From: Exophiala sp. HKRS030
Taxonomy: Eukaryota; Ascomycota; Eurotiomycetes; Chaetothyriales; Herpotrichiellaceae
NCBI GenBank assembly: GCA_023897205.1
Contig: JAHWDD010000035.1
Location: 401,757 to 465,756 of the forward strand
Direction: 5' to 3'
DNA length: 64,000 bases
The translations under genes and the position numbers were made by a program. Of this stretch, positions 32,480 through 43,890 are shown in pieces (position 1 is the first letter of the stretch; every line of letters starts with the position of its first letter). The notes under the pieces are model-generated. The model did no database searches, had not been told where the DNA came from, and worked only from the letters and a program-made list of their open reading frames with translations.

Positions 32480-35120
32480 ATTGATAGCAGCATTTAATAA
32501 GATTAGTGAATACGTAAGATACTTCGGCGTCTATTTAAAAGTAGAAACTATATATAAGCTCGTTAAAAGCCCTAGTAAAGGTATATAGAGGTTAGCCACA
32601 GAATAAACTAAAACTAAGTTAGAGACCCTACTTGCTTAAAAGCTTTGCTTCCTTTATTAGCCTACTACTATAAGGAGTAGTTATAAGTTATACTCTACGA
32701 AACGTACGTTACTCGACGTCCTATCTTAAATCACGTATATAAATTAACCTTAGAGCTAACTAATATAAGTTATCTAGTTTCTAAGCGAGCTAGTGATGCC
32801 GTCGGCTAGTCGAAAGCCCTCGGTTATTCTAAACTTATAGCTAGCTTTTAATCCTGCCACTAGTATTAACTATAATGTAACCTTATAGGAGCTTAAATCT
32901 ATTTATAAGGAGCTTTATATTTAGCAGTACTATCTTTTCGGCTATATTCGTAAGCTTCGTAAATATATATATTAGATAGGTAATACGCTTTATCGAAAGA
33001 TCGACTATTACGAAAAGATACTTTAGGCCAGACTATACGAGGACGGTAAGAGTACTCGAGCCGTAATCGAAACCTTAACCGATAATCTCCTTAAAGCTAC
33101 GTAAGTCTATAGGCGGGAGCTGTTCTAGGCTAAAGAAGTATCTTTACTACCACAGTTGCTCCGTTAGCTAACCGGCCTTGCAATATCTTAGGTGACAAGT
33201 TCCGAAGTGATACGGGGGGAACGCACTCCTAAGCCGGGCCCATCTCGGTCCCCCTAGCTATCTGAAGCGAAGAATAAGCTAACGCAAAGTCCTTAGTTGC
33301 GTATAACCGCATAGATATTTGCACTTTCTCATCAAGGTATAGGCGGTTGAGATACTTATTAAGCTTGGATCACTCTTTTAAGCAATCTTGCTGCTTGTGT
33401 ATAATTAGCTATTACGTAAACTCTGTGACGAAGAAACTAAGATTAGTTAATTGATCGTCTATATATTTAAATACTCCTTTGTAGGTTAACGCGAATACAT
33501 TGAGTGCTTGTAGAGCTAATGGATCTTGACTGCTATATTATAATGCGTGGCCATAACTTATAAATTAGTTGAGTAGATGTTTAATGTCTTGATTTTACCT
33601 GTCTCCGGTAAAGTCTCTTTAGATGCCGTATCTGAGGAGCATAGCTACTTAGGTGTTTCCTGACTTATTCGAGCTGCCCGTTAATTTTTATAAACTTTAA
33701 AAGTATAATAAGTGTTGCTGGGTTGATAACTTTTAAACCATTAAGACGTTTCTTTTCGTCTGTGTGTATACGAGCTAGATCTCTATAACTAGTTGCCCGT
33801 TTATAAATTTTATTCAGTATACCTAAGGATGATCGAGAGTTTAAGCTGTATGATAGCTACTAACCTCGGTCTGAGGCAGACGGAGTATTGAAACTAGTAA
33901 GTCGTAGCTACTATATCATTACTGAACTATTAGCTAACTTTATTCTTGCTAGGTAGCCGTCTGTCTTTCACTAACGCTATCCGCACGTAACACTCGTGCT
34001 CTCCCCCCCTCTAAACCTTTGGTATGCACGAAAATCGTAGTTAAAGAGTAAAGTTAATCTAAGCTTAGCTTAACGAGATTTATAATCTGCTCCGCGATCT
34101 GCAATCTAGATTAGTTCGGGACAGTTTGAATCTCTTACACAATACTCAAGTCGCTGTACAAGCCGATATCTAAAGTTAGATACACTATTTCCACGCCGAG
34201 CTGCGTAGCTGTCGTTAGGATAGCGAATAACGCTTTCGCGCTATAGAGAATATGTTTTACGATACTATTTCCCTCCTGCGAGATGCTATCTAGAGTTTTG
34301 CTTCGCGAGACGAAACCCCGCCCTCGGGTTCGGGTATAGCTGACCCTAAGGAACTTATACTCTCTGCTTCCATAATCGAGGAAGTATATCTCTAGACTAT
34401 CGCGTTCGGAAAAGCTATATTCATAAGTGGGAATTTAAAGGCAGATTAGCTCTAGTACCATCTGTTAGGTCTTTAGTACTCTAGCATATCCTTAACAAAA
34501 GATCCCGGCGAAGCGCATAAACTATAGCTAGATCCTCTAAGCTAGCTAATCGTACGCTAGGAGGAATCGTGTGGTGATTATGTTGTAGCTATTTATCTAA
34601 GGACCGACCTATTGGTAGTTACGGGGTCGTTTTATATCTTAGGTTATGCGATACTGTACAGTAGTATTCCCCGGCGACAGATAATCCGCATTTAGATTCT
34701 TGACGGGGGAAAGTAATTTGAGATTAATTCAGTAGTTGAATCTGTGCTAGACTGCCCGGTGAGAGGCTTAATTAATTTGTTTGAGAGAACCTCGTTCTTA
34801 TCGAAGGCTTAGCAAAATTACCGAAATCTAAACTAAATCTTCAATACCAGCCGGAAGCCGAAGGTTGTTAATTACTTTTCGCAGAGATAGAAAGTGGAGA
34901 ACTCTAGCTAAAAGCATTACGGCATAAGGCTCTGGACAGAGCTATTAATCCGGCGGTACCACTTCTAAGGCGCCAGGAAGAGTTTGCCGGACACGGCAAG
35001 AAGAAAAACAACAGTAGCTAGGGGAATACACTAAAAATAGGAATTTCCTATCTTAGAGTATATGTAGAGATTAATACTCTCCTGTTAGGCATATCCTATA
35101 AGTTAGGATATTCTCTTATA
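32480..35120. repeat. RIP island 2
   Basis: Strong TA enrichment and CA/TG loss. At about 32880-33140 the plus strand reads through stops as a charged protein (ELKSIYKELYI, YLFGYIRKLRKYIY, KIDYYEKIL, ARLYEDGKSTRAVIETLTDN, YRRELF), unidentified. Confidence 0.7.
34050..35020 (+). pseudogene. Long RIPed host-gene relic, unknown family
   Basis: One frame gives about 320 residues of protein-like sequence broken only by TAG/TAA: RDLQSRLVRDSLNLLHN, TQVAVQADI, HYFHAELRSCR, DSE*RFRAIENMFYDTI, SLLRDAI, IIEEVYL, FGKAIFISGNLKAD, EESCGDYVVAIYLRTD, CPVRGLINLFERTSFL. The coiled-coil-like N-terminal half plus a globular C-terminal half recalls fungal proteins of unknown function with an 'AVQADIQ'-type helix. 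All stops are compatible with Gln or Trp codons. Confidence 0.55.
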
Positions 35121-36280
35121 GCAGCAAGGTCTAGCGTTGTCTATATTTTGGAAGGCACCAAGAAATGAAGAGAGAAAATGTGTATATTCCGAACTGCGGC
35201 CATCCTGGCCCTGTGCGCTCTCACGAGCATCGCTGCGATAACACTGATTGTTTTGACAACGTCAACCAATATCTTTACTCAGAATGACGACAGTTCAGAC
35301 ATCCCTCAAGGCAAAGAAGGATAAGGGAGAAACAGAAGTGCTCGAGACAATCTCGGAAATCGGCAGTTCCCGTCATCGGTGATTTTTGCCGAGAGGCGGC
35401 ACACTTCTTTGTACAGATATCCTCATAGACAAATTGATACCGAGAAATTGGGAAGGCAAATAGAAGAACAAAAAACAATGATAGTCCTTGAAGTGGGTCC
35501 ATTATCGCCGGTGCGACTAATCTAAAATATGCCATCCACGAAGCGGCAATCTATACGTTTCTTTCAGTATGTGCTGAAAGAAATCGAATATTGAGTAAGA
35601 CTAATTGTGCATACTATAGGAGATATGATGTTTAAGAATACGCTGTTAAATTTATCCACTAGCCTTGATGAATGGCGGATATATATCATCATACTGACGA
35701 GATCGCCTTCCCAAATTTTCACTTTATTGGTCCTTCTCTAATGTAAGATATGGTTGCGAATTAGGCAAGAACGAAAGGGCTTTGAAGGCCACTGTATCAT
35801 AAAAAGAAGCCTCCAGCAACACCTTCGTCATAATTTGGTCATGGCTAAAATTTCAAATTCTAAATGTTGTGTCTACTAGAAAATATTTACGGCTCGGAAT
35901 TTGCGCTATGATTGTCCTCCTAACTCGCCTTATAGTTACGAAATTGAAAATTATAGAAGATGTAGACAAGTATATTACAATGGCGCTTTACATTAGCCTG
36001 CGGTTTACGGTACTCCGGAAGTAAGAATGTCGAACGTCGCCTTGTGAATAAACTAAAATTTTGGAGCGGTTTCCAATGATATAGGAGATATGTCTATAAT
36101 GGTGGGTCGGCAGCAAAGCAGATCCTCTATCCAAGATAGTTGAGGTATAGCATTAGCGCAGATTAGGGGAGTTCTTAACGTTTTGCTTAGATTATGCTCT
36201 GCTATGGTACAAGTTAAAGCATGATGTGTATGAGTAGTTATAGTATTCTCCTATGCGACTTACCGTAGAAGGAAGGATGA
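35121..36280. other. Spacer between RIP islands
   Basis: AT-rich, not heavily RIPed, no gene supported. Confidence 0.35.
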
Positions 36281-36328
36281 GACTAGTGCTGCTTAAAATA
36301 TTATGACTAGTGCTGCTTAAAATATTAT
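36281..36328 (+). repeat. 24-bp perfect tandem duplication
   Basis: GACTAGTGCTGCTTAAAATA followed by TTAT occurs twice back to back (36281-36304, 36305-36328), exactly at the left border of RIP island 3. Confidence 0.9.
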
Positions 36329-38640
36329 AATCCCGGCAAGCTCTGGTTCGGCTTTTAGCTCCGAAAATTAAGTTGAAGTGTATCTCTGACTATTTGACGT
36401 ATTCTTCGCCGATGGGGTTTAATATCGCATTTCTATCGACAAGAATCCCGTCGCTGTACATAAAATACGCGTAACGTTCGATAGTAGGATTGCTATCTAG
36501 GTAATCTACGGCCTATCTTAAGAATACCGCCACCTCGTCCTCTAAGCCCGAAGCTCTAAATTTAGTAAGCTAGACTTTCTTAATACCCTGCCGTTAGGCT
36601 AAGGAGATAATATCTTCTATATGCTTTTTAAAGTACGTAAAGTTACTTATAGTATCGTACTAATAGAATGCTATAAAGTCGACTTTATATTACGCGCTAT
36701 ATGCGCTAAAAAAATTCTCTAGCTACTAAATACCTATCGGGCTGCCGCTATTGGTAATTACTGGCGATCCGATAGAAACTTGGTCGGCGAGGGGATTTAA
36801 ATAATCTATATGTATTTGTGCCGTAACTATTGGGTCTATGTTAGCTTGTTTAGCGTAATCCGGCTCGTTGAAGGATAATATATGAGTCGTGCCGCTAGAA
36901 ATTATAGTAGTAGTAGATACGGACTAAGTATCGATAGACTTCTTACCCTATAGTATTGTAATATAGTCGGCGCCTAGCAAGATTAGTCTATCCGCAACTG
37001 TAGCCTAATTATATACCTAGCTAATACCTTTTCCGGAAAAAAGGCTAGTTAGTAATACTGAATTATATAATAATCCTTTCTTACTACTAGTTGCACTTCC
37101 GGGAATACTCGCTTGTAGCGTTAAAGACGTGCCTACGCCCGTTAATGGCGTGGAGGATATTATTAAGGTTATTTCGTCGAAAGAAACGGTTATCTCGGTT
37201 ATAAGGGACGAAGCGGGATTAATGTTATCTCTTATCTTTAGCCTTCCGTATGTAGCTCTTGGACTATTAATATAAGTATCTTGTATAGGCGCGCTCTATA
37301 AAGCGGTATATCGCGATAGATTAAATATAGTAGCACTATATTCGTTTAATATCTCTTGTTTATAGTCCGACGTTCTATATTTTAATTTAGAACTATTCTA
37401 AATGTTTGTTTGCTAAAATATAACCCTCTTAACTTTCTAGTAAAAATATTAGTGTTAGGATTGAGCTATATAGACGAATGTTAGAAGAAGACTATAGTTG
37501 TTAATAATCCGTATCTTGGTTAGTTATTTAGATAGTAATGCTATAGGAAATGTACCTAAATTCTCCGAAGATAAGTATATATTAGTAAAATAGTACGAGG
37601 ATAGGTGGCTTTCTTCAGGATTTTTGGAAAATAATTAACTAGCTGGAGATATACCTAGGTCGGAGGACTTGCCCTATAGTCGCCTATGCCCTACGCCCGT
37701 ATATGGTATTATAAAGTGACTTATGTTAAGTTCTATCGTAACAGCAATAGCCGGTTCCTATACTTTCGGAAGCTTTCCAACGTAGGCCTCCGACTCGAGT
37801 AATGACTACCTTTTCGCCGCTATAGTACGATTTTATACCGGCATTAGACTCAGAACCATAAACTCGGCGCGGAATTTTTTATTTCGATGCCGGTTATTGA
37901 TACCGGTAATAAATTATTGCGCTCCGAGTGGATTGTTAACTAGCTATTACTTATTGTCGAGAACTACGTGGTAATATTCTATCTTCGGCACTAGCTCTGC
38001 TTATAACCGTGTCGTTATAAAAATATATCGGTATAAAGTAGGTACTAAGGCTACCGCTAGGGCGACTAATTACTGTGATGCCGAGGGTAAAACACAAGAA
38101 AATACGAAAACGTCTCAAGAAATTGCCGGCGATAAACTCGACCGTATCGTTAGAGATTTATTCCGCTTACTTGAACCGGATTCTAGTACATTATAGCAAG
38201 AATTGGTAAAGAAAGAATTAAGTTAAGTTTCTAACGTGGTTTGCCGAACGACTTATTAAAAAGTAGTTCGTACCGAACTAAATCTTACCTATACTTGGCG
38301 TAGCTCCACGTCTATGGATATACTACCTCCGGTCGGTAATAATCGCGGTTCGTAATATAAAGTTTATACCGGCCTTAAATAAGTCACGGCTTTCTAGGTT
38401 CTGAAAACCCTCTTCCTAGCCATTTTTTTTTTGGTCGTTCTATTTTGCCCCGTATATGGTTACATAAAATAATGTAGGTACGTTAACCTAGAAGCGCCCT
38501 AATTATTCTCGGGTGCTTGTTTATATCTTGCTATGGTTAATGTAAGTAGAATATTACCATAGTACTACGTATAGCAAATATTATATCTTCCTTAATTGCG
38601 AAAGATTCCTGTAGTGATGCTGTACGCCTATGCGTTGGAG
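36329..38640. repeat. RIP island 3
   Basis: Heavy CA/TG loss and TA gain with a sharp left edge. Holds the GH128 relic (36395-37250) and, at about 37980-38400 on the plus strand, another unidentified coding relic (KTQENTKTSQEIAGDKLDRI, VRDLFRLLEPDSSTL, WRSSTSMDILPPVGNNRG). Confidence 0.75.
36395..37250 (-). pseudogene. GH128/Asl1-like glycosyl hydrolase, RIPed
   Basis: On the minus strand, through stops: HILSFNEPDYAKQANIDP, YLNPLADQVSIGSPVITNSG, VDFIAFY*YDTISNFTYF, KKHIEDIISLA, V*LTKFRASG, VAVFLR*AVDYLDSN and PTIERYAYFMYSDGILVD. This is the catalytic domain of Asl1-like proteins (PF11790, family GH128, beta-1,3-glucan-active). The acid/base Glu in FNEPD survives. The second Glu, normally in a W-x-T-E-F motif, reads *LTKF: Trp to TAG and Glu to Lys, both G-to-A on the coding strand. 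Further left on the gene is a Ser/Thr-rich linker (ISSTPLTGVGTSLTLQ). Non-functional, originally a secreted wall-remodelling enzyme. Confidence 0.8.
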
Positions 38641-40720
38641 ATATTACCTATTAGCTAGGTGGACTAGGCGCATATGGCTGGTAGGTGGATAGTGATAGAG
38701 AGCTGGGAGTGGCGCTTTCTATTATACTGATGGGTTAGTTGTCTAATTCCGATATAACCATTAACCCATACTATGGCCGACGTGTGACCTTACGTAATCT
38801 AATATTAGGAACTTTCGCTAGTGCTGTCGTTATCGACAAATGTATGGGATGCTTAGAGTATGCGATTGATTTAACTAACCTACTATTCCAAACCATCACT
38901 AATGGTGTGGGTAACGGTCGCGAATACGGATTCGAATGGTGGTTTTCTGGATAGAGCCGTATCCAAAGCCGGTTTTCCTTGCTCGAGAATTATTGCAATT
39001 GAAGATAACTATGTATGAGCACTACTACCGTATTAACTTATCGAAAGGCTTTTTAAGTAGGTATCGCGAGCTTGCTGAATGTATCTCCTATGCACTAAAG
39101 CTGCACGCGATTATGGAAAACTTAATTGGCTTCTTGTTTCGAATTCCGCATTTTTGAACGTGATTTACGCGATGGAAAGGTTCTCTCACGCAAAAAAAAA
39201 ACCAATAAATAGAAGACGCGTCAAGACGCTGTCTACGAGCAGCTTTGGTCAATAGCGGCTTATTCTTTAGTGAAAAATAATCTCTCTAAAGACTCTTTCC
39301 GATTCTAGACCTGAATATCCCGCTATTTAACCTGAGGTATAACTAAGCTAATCTGAGCTGTGGCTGTGCGGTCCTGAGCGGCCCTGAGCGTAGCCTGAGG
39401 AGCATCAGCCGAAACCCGAACAGTGTACTAAAAACGAAGGCGGTTTTTAAGGGGCCAGTTTTGGGCCTCCGTATTGGACCTAAGGAACATATAGTGGTTG
39501 CCCGCATCTTGTCCAGGGGCCCTGTTCTGGGTGCTAAAAAACCCCGGTGTAATTACCGTTCGGCTGAGCCTAGTGCCTAAACTCAGTCAGCTTTCAGTTT
39601 GCCGGTGACTTAATCAAAGTTCTGAAGTTCTCCCTGATTAGGTGGGAGTAAATTTGCCTGGCATATCCTACTCATACCTCTTCAATGCAAATAGTGAATG
39701 TTAATTACCTACATCATATTCACCACGACATTGCTGAACTCCTTCAATATACTAAGCCCAGTCCTCTAATTATAGGTCTTAACACTCGCAAGACCACCGT
39801 TCAATTCCAGTACCTCTTTACCTGTGGAAATATATTAATATATCTAATGAAGCATACGCAAGCGAAACTGGACCTGAAAATGCGAATGAAGAGACCGAAT
39901 GTCGCCTCGCTAGTTCTAAGAAAGACAAGGGAGTTTTTAGGACATATTCCCTTGGTCCTCCTTCAAAGGAGCTGGGTTGCTGTTGCGTACTGGCGTCGTG
40001 CTTGTCTCATGTCGTGACTGCTGCGGGTAAGGGAATTTCTGGCTAATAGAGGTCTATCAGGTGTATTGGGTGCAAGCGTACTAGAAGGCTAATTGACTAA
40101 GGGAACTTTGAACGGGCTGTACATTAGGCAACGGGTTGCACCTACTCCGGCTGAACGACAGAGTCGGTGTCACACTAATATGGGAGGGAAGTGAAAATTA
40201 GGGTTAAATGGGTAGCATTGACCTAGGTAGGGATTGGCCGACCGAAAAAATTGGTGACAACATTGTGGATCCGTCGAGAGCCTTATAGCGTCATCCTTGA
40301 CAAAGAGACCATGATATTGGGCCGGATAGGCCTAAGCTGCGGTATTTGGCTAGCTGAGAGCATGGAGGCGTTGGTGGGCATAGATAGAGGGACAAGCTGA
40401 TAGGTCCCTAAGGATGTGATGAAGGAAGTAAGGAAGGAGAGATGGAATGCGGCAAATCTCTGACTCCCCTTGTTCGCAGGCAAAGGGACCAAAGGCTCCC
40501 ACCAGCCACAAACCACTCTTAATCTCAAGACATCCCCCTTTCCCCCGGAGCGCTCTGGGGATCATTTGACCATTATCCTACGAAAGCATACAGTCCTGCT
40601 CGCCTTCTATACGATCACAATGATGGGGAGCTTTTGAAGCCGATGTGGATTCTGAAAAGGTTCTAACAAGATGCAGGCGATTACTCTCTAACGACATTCT
40701 CCTCACCTTGCGCATGTCCG
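38641..40720. other. Mixed spacer, no supported gene
   Basis: Plus-strand frames at 38739-38954, 38936-39157 and 39685-40017 are open but have no known family. The DNA from about 39650 on has normal dinucleotide content. Confidence 0.3.
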
Positions 40721-41987
40721 CTAAACGCTCCTGAAGGTAGTCGCCTCATTGGCGGCTAATATCTCTCGGTTCCTTAGATATCTGACGATGGAGACGATCT
40801 CCGCACAACATCGCCCACAAAACTTCCACTGGGTTGGATTTACGAGATGCAGCTCTCGTTGCGGGCAAGCCATGTTGGCAGGACGGGCTGGCTCCTCGTC
40901 TTGTACGATCGAGGTCTCGTGTTTACTTTCAATATGGGATTCTATATCTTCGCGAACATCAACCACCGCTAAACCTTCATTCGCCTCCTCGCTCGGCTGA
41001 CTTTGCGCAGTCTCAGTGGCCACCCCATCCTCTTCCAAGCTCAAGCATTCGATTTCTCGTTCGACCTGCTCTGCGAATTGGCCCATGTCGGAATTGTCGG
41101 AACTGTCGAAGCTTGTTTGGGAACCAAGAAAGACGGACGAGGTCGGTTTTTGCGAACGCCTGTCTCGGAGGGACTTGAACAGCTCGAGACAAAGTGGCCC
41201 ACCACTATCACTAATTGCGTCCAATACGTAAATCTCGTCCTCGAGGTTGTGGACCTGCAACGCCATCTGTATCTGTTTGGAAACCAACGACTCAAACTCA
41301 GGATTTGGGGTGGTCGTGGAGCGAAACACCTTCTGGGCCACCTTTACGATACTGGCATAGTCAACATCATTGATAGATTGGATACGTCCCATCGCCTCTT
41401 CTCGAAGTGAAGGAATGTCGAGTCGAAACCCTAAAGTGAGGAGAACGCCACAGCGTGCCAACAGGCAAGCCCTGGCTTGTCCATCCTGTCGTGGATTAAG
41501 GACTGAATGGAATTGTTCGTAGTCCTTGCCATACAAAGAGCACAAGAGTAGCTCAAAGGCTGCCTTGTCCACATCCTTAAGGGACGATCAAGTTCTCTTG
41601 TCCCGGTATTTCTAGCTTTTCGCGCAGAACCTTTGACGGTGAGAGAAAGCCAGAATGGATCCGAAAGAGCGTCAGGCTTGTCCCCACACGGATAGTGAGC
41701 ACTCTGGACGAAAAAACACTGGATCCCTCCACGGTTAGAGCGAGTGCCCTTGTACACTTTGATTCATTACGCTAAAACGGGAGGCTAACCTTTCGACATC
41801 CCTCGTGACCGGTCCTGCGTCCTCTTGCCGATGTTAGCTGCATGTCTTCGCATTTGTCTGTCACATTACCTCTCGAAGCTGCGTTGAGATGATGGGTGGA
41901 TGGCATGGGTTCAGGCAACGAAGATGGAGCAGAACTAGGAGCAGAAGCAGAAGCCACCATGGCTTTGTTAGTCTTCTTTTTCGCCAT
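40721..41987 (-). pseudogene. BTB/POZ-domain protein with broken frame
   Basis: The N-terminal exon starts at ATG 41987 (MAKKKTNKAMVASASAPSSA). The BTB core is in the same frame lower down (VLTIRVGTSLTLFRIHSGFL, SPSKVLREKLEI, ENLIV) and continues in another frame as KDVDKAAFELLLCSLYGKDY, then LLARCGVLLTLGFRLDIPSL and a long acidic tail ending in a C-x2-C pair (KFCGRCCAEI). A frame change is needed at GGG 41581-41583, and a TAG near 41780 lies between exon 1 and the BTB core; no intron of normal size removes it cleanly. BTB proteins of this fungal type are dimerisation or Cullin3-adaptor-like modules of unknown role. It could be a live gene with errors. Confidence 0.55.
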
Positions 41988-42241
41988 GGTGCTGGAAACC
42001 GTTTGGTTACAGAAAGGGTTTGTTGTTATGGGTAGAAAATTCACCATGCACACTCATCAAAGCCATCATTTTACAGTGAGGGTGTGACGGGCGATTTATG
42101 GATTTATATCTGAAGGTCTGCTTTACCAGTGGCACGACTCCGACGACTTCCGTCGCGTGCAGGTTCAGAATTGTCGCGTCAATCACTCACCTCAGCTGAG
42201 CACTCGAGCGCAATTCATTCGCCAAAACGGCATTCTGAAAA

Positions 42242-42430
42242 ATGGCTCATGAGAAGGAAGATTCATCGGTTATAGCGAGAGTCGAGGATGTCTCCAGCAA
42301 TGGCCAAGCAGTGAACGTCCTCGACCTAGATTCGCGGATCCAGCAGCTGGCCAACGAGTGCCCATCGTTTTACAAGAACCCGAACCTGCTCGCCCTGTAT
42401 CTACTTGCCAGTCCTTCCTATCCTAATTGA
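42242..42430 (+). pseudogene. Truncated start of an MFS sugar transporter
   Basis: ATG 42242, MAHEKEDSSVIARVEDVSS..., then QQLANECPSFYKNPNLLALY and LLASPSYPN before a stop. The order (cytosolic lead, CPSFYKNPNL, start of helix 1) is that of fungal hexose/lactose-permease-type MFS carriers, which continue for about 500 residues. Nothing of the remaining helices is readable. The break lies about 170 bp before RIP island 4. Confidence 0.5.
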
Positions 42431-43169
42431 CAATGTCTACAGGACTGGCCCGCGCTGGACCTCCTTCGAACATCCGTGGCGGACAAGAGCAGAGATTATC
42501 CTCGGTTATCTAGCCCCAAAGGTAAGATTTTGCGTTTCCTCCTACGTTAGCATTTGCGTTTTAGATAAAGATGATGCGCCATCAATGAACTAAATATCAG
42601 GTTTGAGGAATCATAGATTATGATCAGTCCTTGTCTAGGAGCTTAAAGACTGAGGTAGTCCTGACTCTGCAGCTCTGCTTTGCGCTACAACCTAGCTTAT
42701 TCTATACCTCTTCATGACCGTCGTTGCTACGTAGACTCACAATTATACTCGCGGCTTCTTCGTATAAGGTTTCTCTAGAGTGAGAATTAGTGAGGCCTCC
42801 GGATATGTCCTGCGTATATTAAGGTTAATTTATAGGAATAGAATATAAGTTATAACTAGACTTAGGATTACATATACTATTAGGGTCCTACTAATCTTAA
42901 AGAACTATCTCGTCTCTAGCCCTTATAGAGTAATACCGAAGTAAGAGAACCTTAGGTATATCTCGTATTACTTATAAAGAATACGTATCTCCTAGAGAGG
43001 TAACGATAGATGCGGTTTTAGACCTAGATGGTGGCGTTCCCTGTTAGTTAATCTTACTTGCTTCCACGGCTACCGACGAGTTTTCTAAGGTCTAGTTAAG
43101 GTCGGTTGTCGCCTGTGAAATTCCCTCGGGATTATCGTCAAGAAGGGAGGTCTATAGTAACCGCTTCGG

Positions 43170-43500
43170 ACTTAGGGACATTTAGCGTGTATTCGTTAGC
43201 CGAAAAGGGCTTTGAGTCTCGATATCTAGAGCGAAGTTGGATTCCTAAAGGTATTTATCGACTTAGCGTCTACTGACGCCGAATCGCGATTTAAGTAGCT
43301 ATATTAGTCGTTAATTTATATTATTTACGAGTTAGGCGGCCGTCTGGACCTCTCTAGTCGCTTGAAGCCTTTCGCCTTCGAGCTGCCGGATACGCTGCTT
43401 AAGATCTCGAATGTAATCTTAACGTCGGGCACGAAAATTACGCTGGTTGACCCGATTCCTTTCTATCTGTTGCTAGAGTAACGATTTCTAAGATACGTGA
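43170..43500 (-). pseudogene. bZIP transcription factor relic, RIPed
   Basis: Minus-strand reading through stops gives ERNRVNQRNFRARR*DYIRD, LKQRIRQLEGERLQATREV, QTAA*LVNNIN*RLI*LLKS and RFGVSRR. The NxxNxRNFRARR basic region followed by heptads is the bZIP DNA-binding/leucine-zipper arrangement of fungal AP-1-like factors. Four of the stops sit at likely Gln positions (RRQDYI, AAQLV, NQRLI, IQLL), which fits CAA/CAG to TAA/TAG. Activation regions cannot be read. Confidence 0.75.
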
Positions 43501-43832
43501 GGAGTCTTTCTTAGTGTAAACCCTGCTGCCTTGGCGATATACCTTACCCGCTATCTTATCGCACCTAGATTAGGGCGCTCGAGTGAAAATTTTATAGTAA
43601 GTCCGTATTTAGGAGATTATAAATATAGAGTCATAGGGATTCTAATGCCGAGAACGGATAATAGTACCTGCGTCAGCTGTATCGAGGAGAAGAATTGCGG
43701 GCGTAAGGGGCCCGTCGACATTTATGAAGCTGCTAAAGTTACTCGTACGGAGGACAAGCGCTCGGTCTAAGCTTGGTACCCTCGCCCTCTACGTGCCGTA
43801 TCGGAGACAATTTAATTAGGCACGAGTACGCT

Positions 43833-43890
43833 GTACTCCGTACTCGTAGTGGGTATATGGCTTCAAGAACGGAGGACGAGTACGGAGTAC
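43833..43890. repeat. 15-bp inverted repeat
   Basis: GTACTCCGTACTCGT at 43833-43847 is the exact reverse complement of 43876-43890, with a 28-bp loop; partial extra copies of the arm flank it (GAGTACG at 43824, ACTCGTACG at 43900). Lies inside RIP island 4 but contains intact CG-rich motifs. Confidence 0.8.

Noticed and set aside
41003..41410. 135-residue plus-strand frame and neighbours
   Set aside because: Shadows of the BTB gene on the minus strand.
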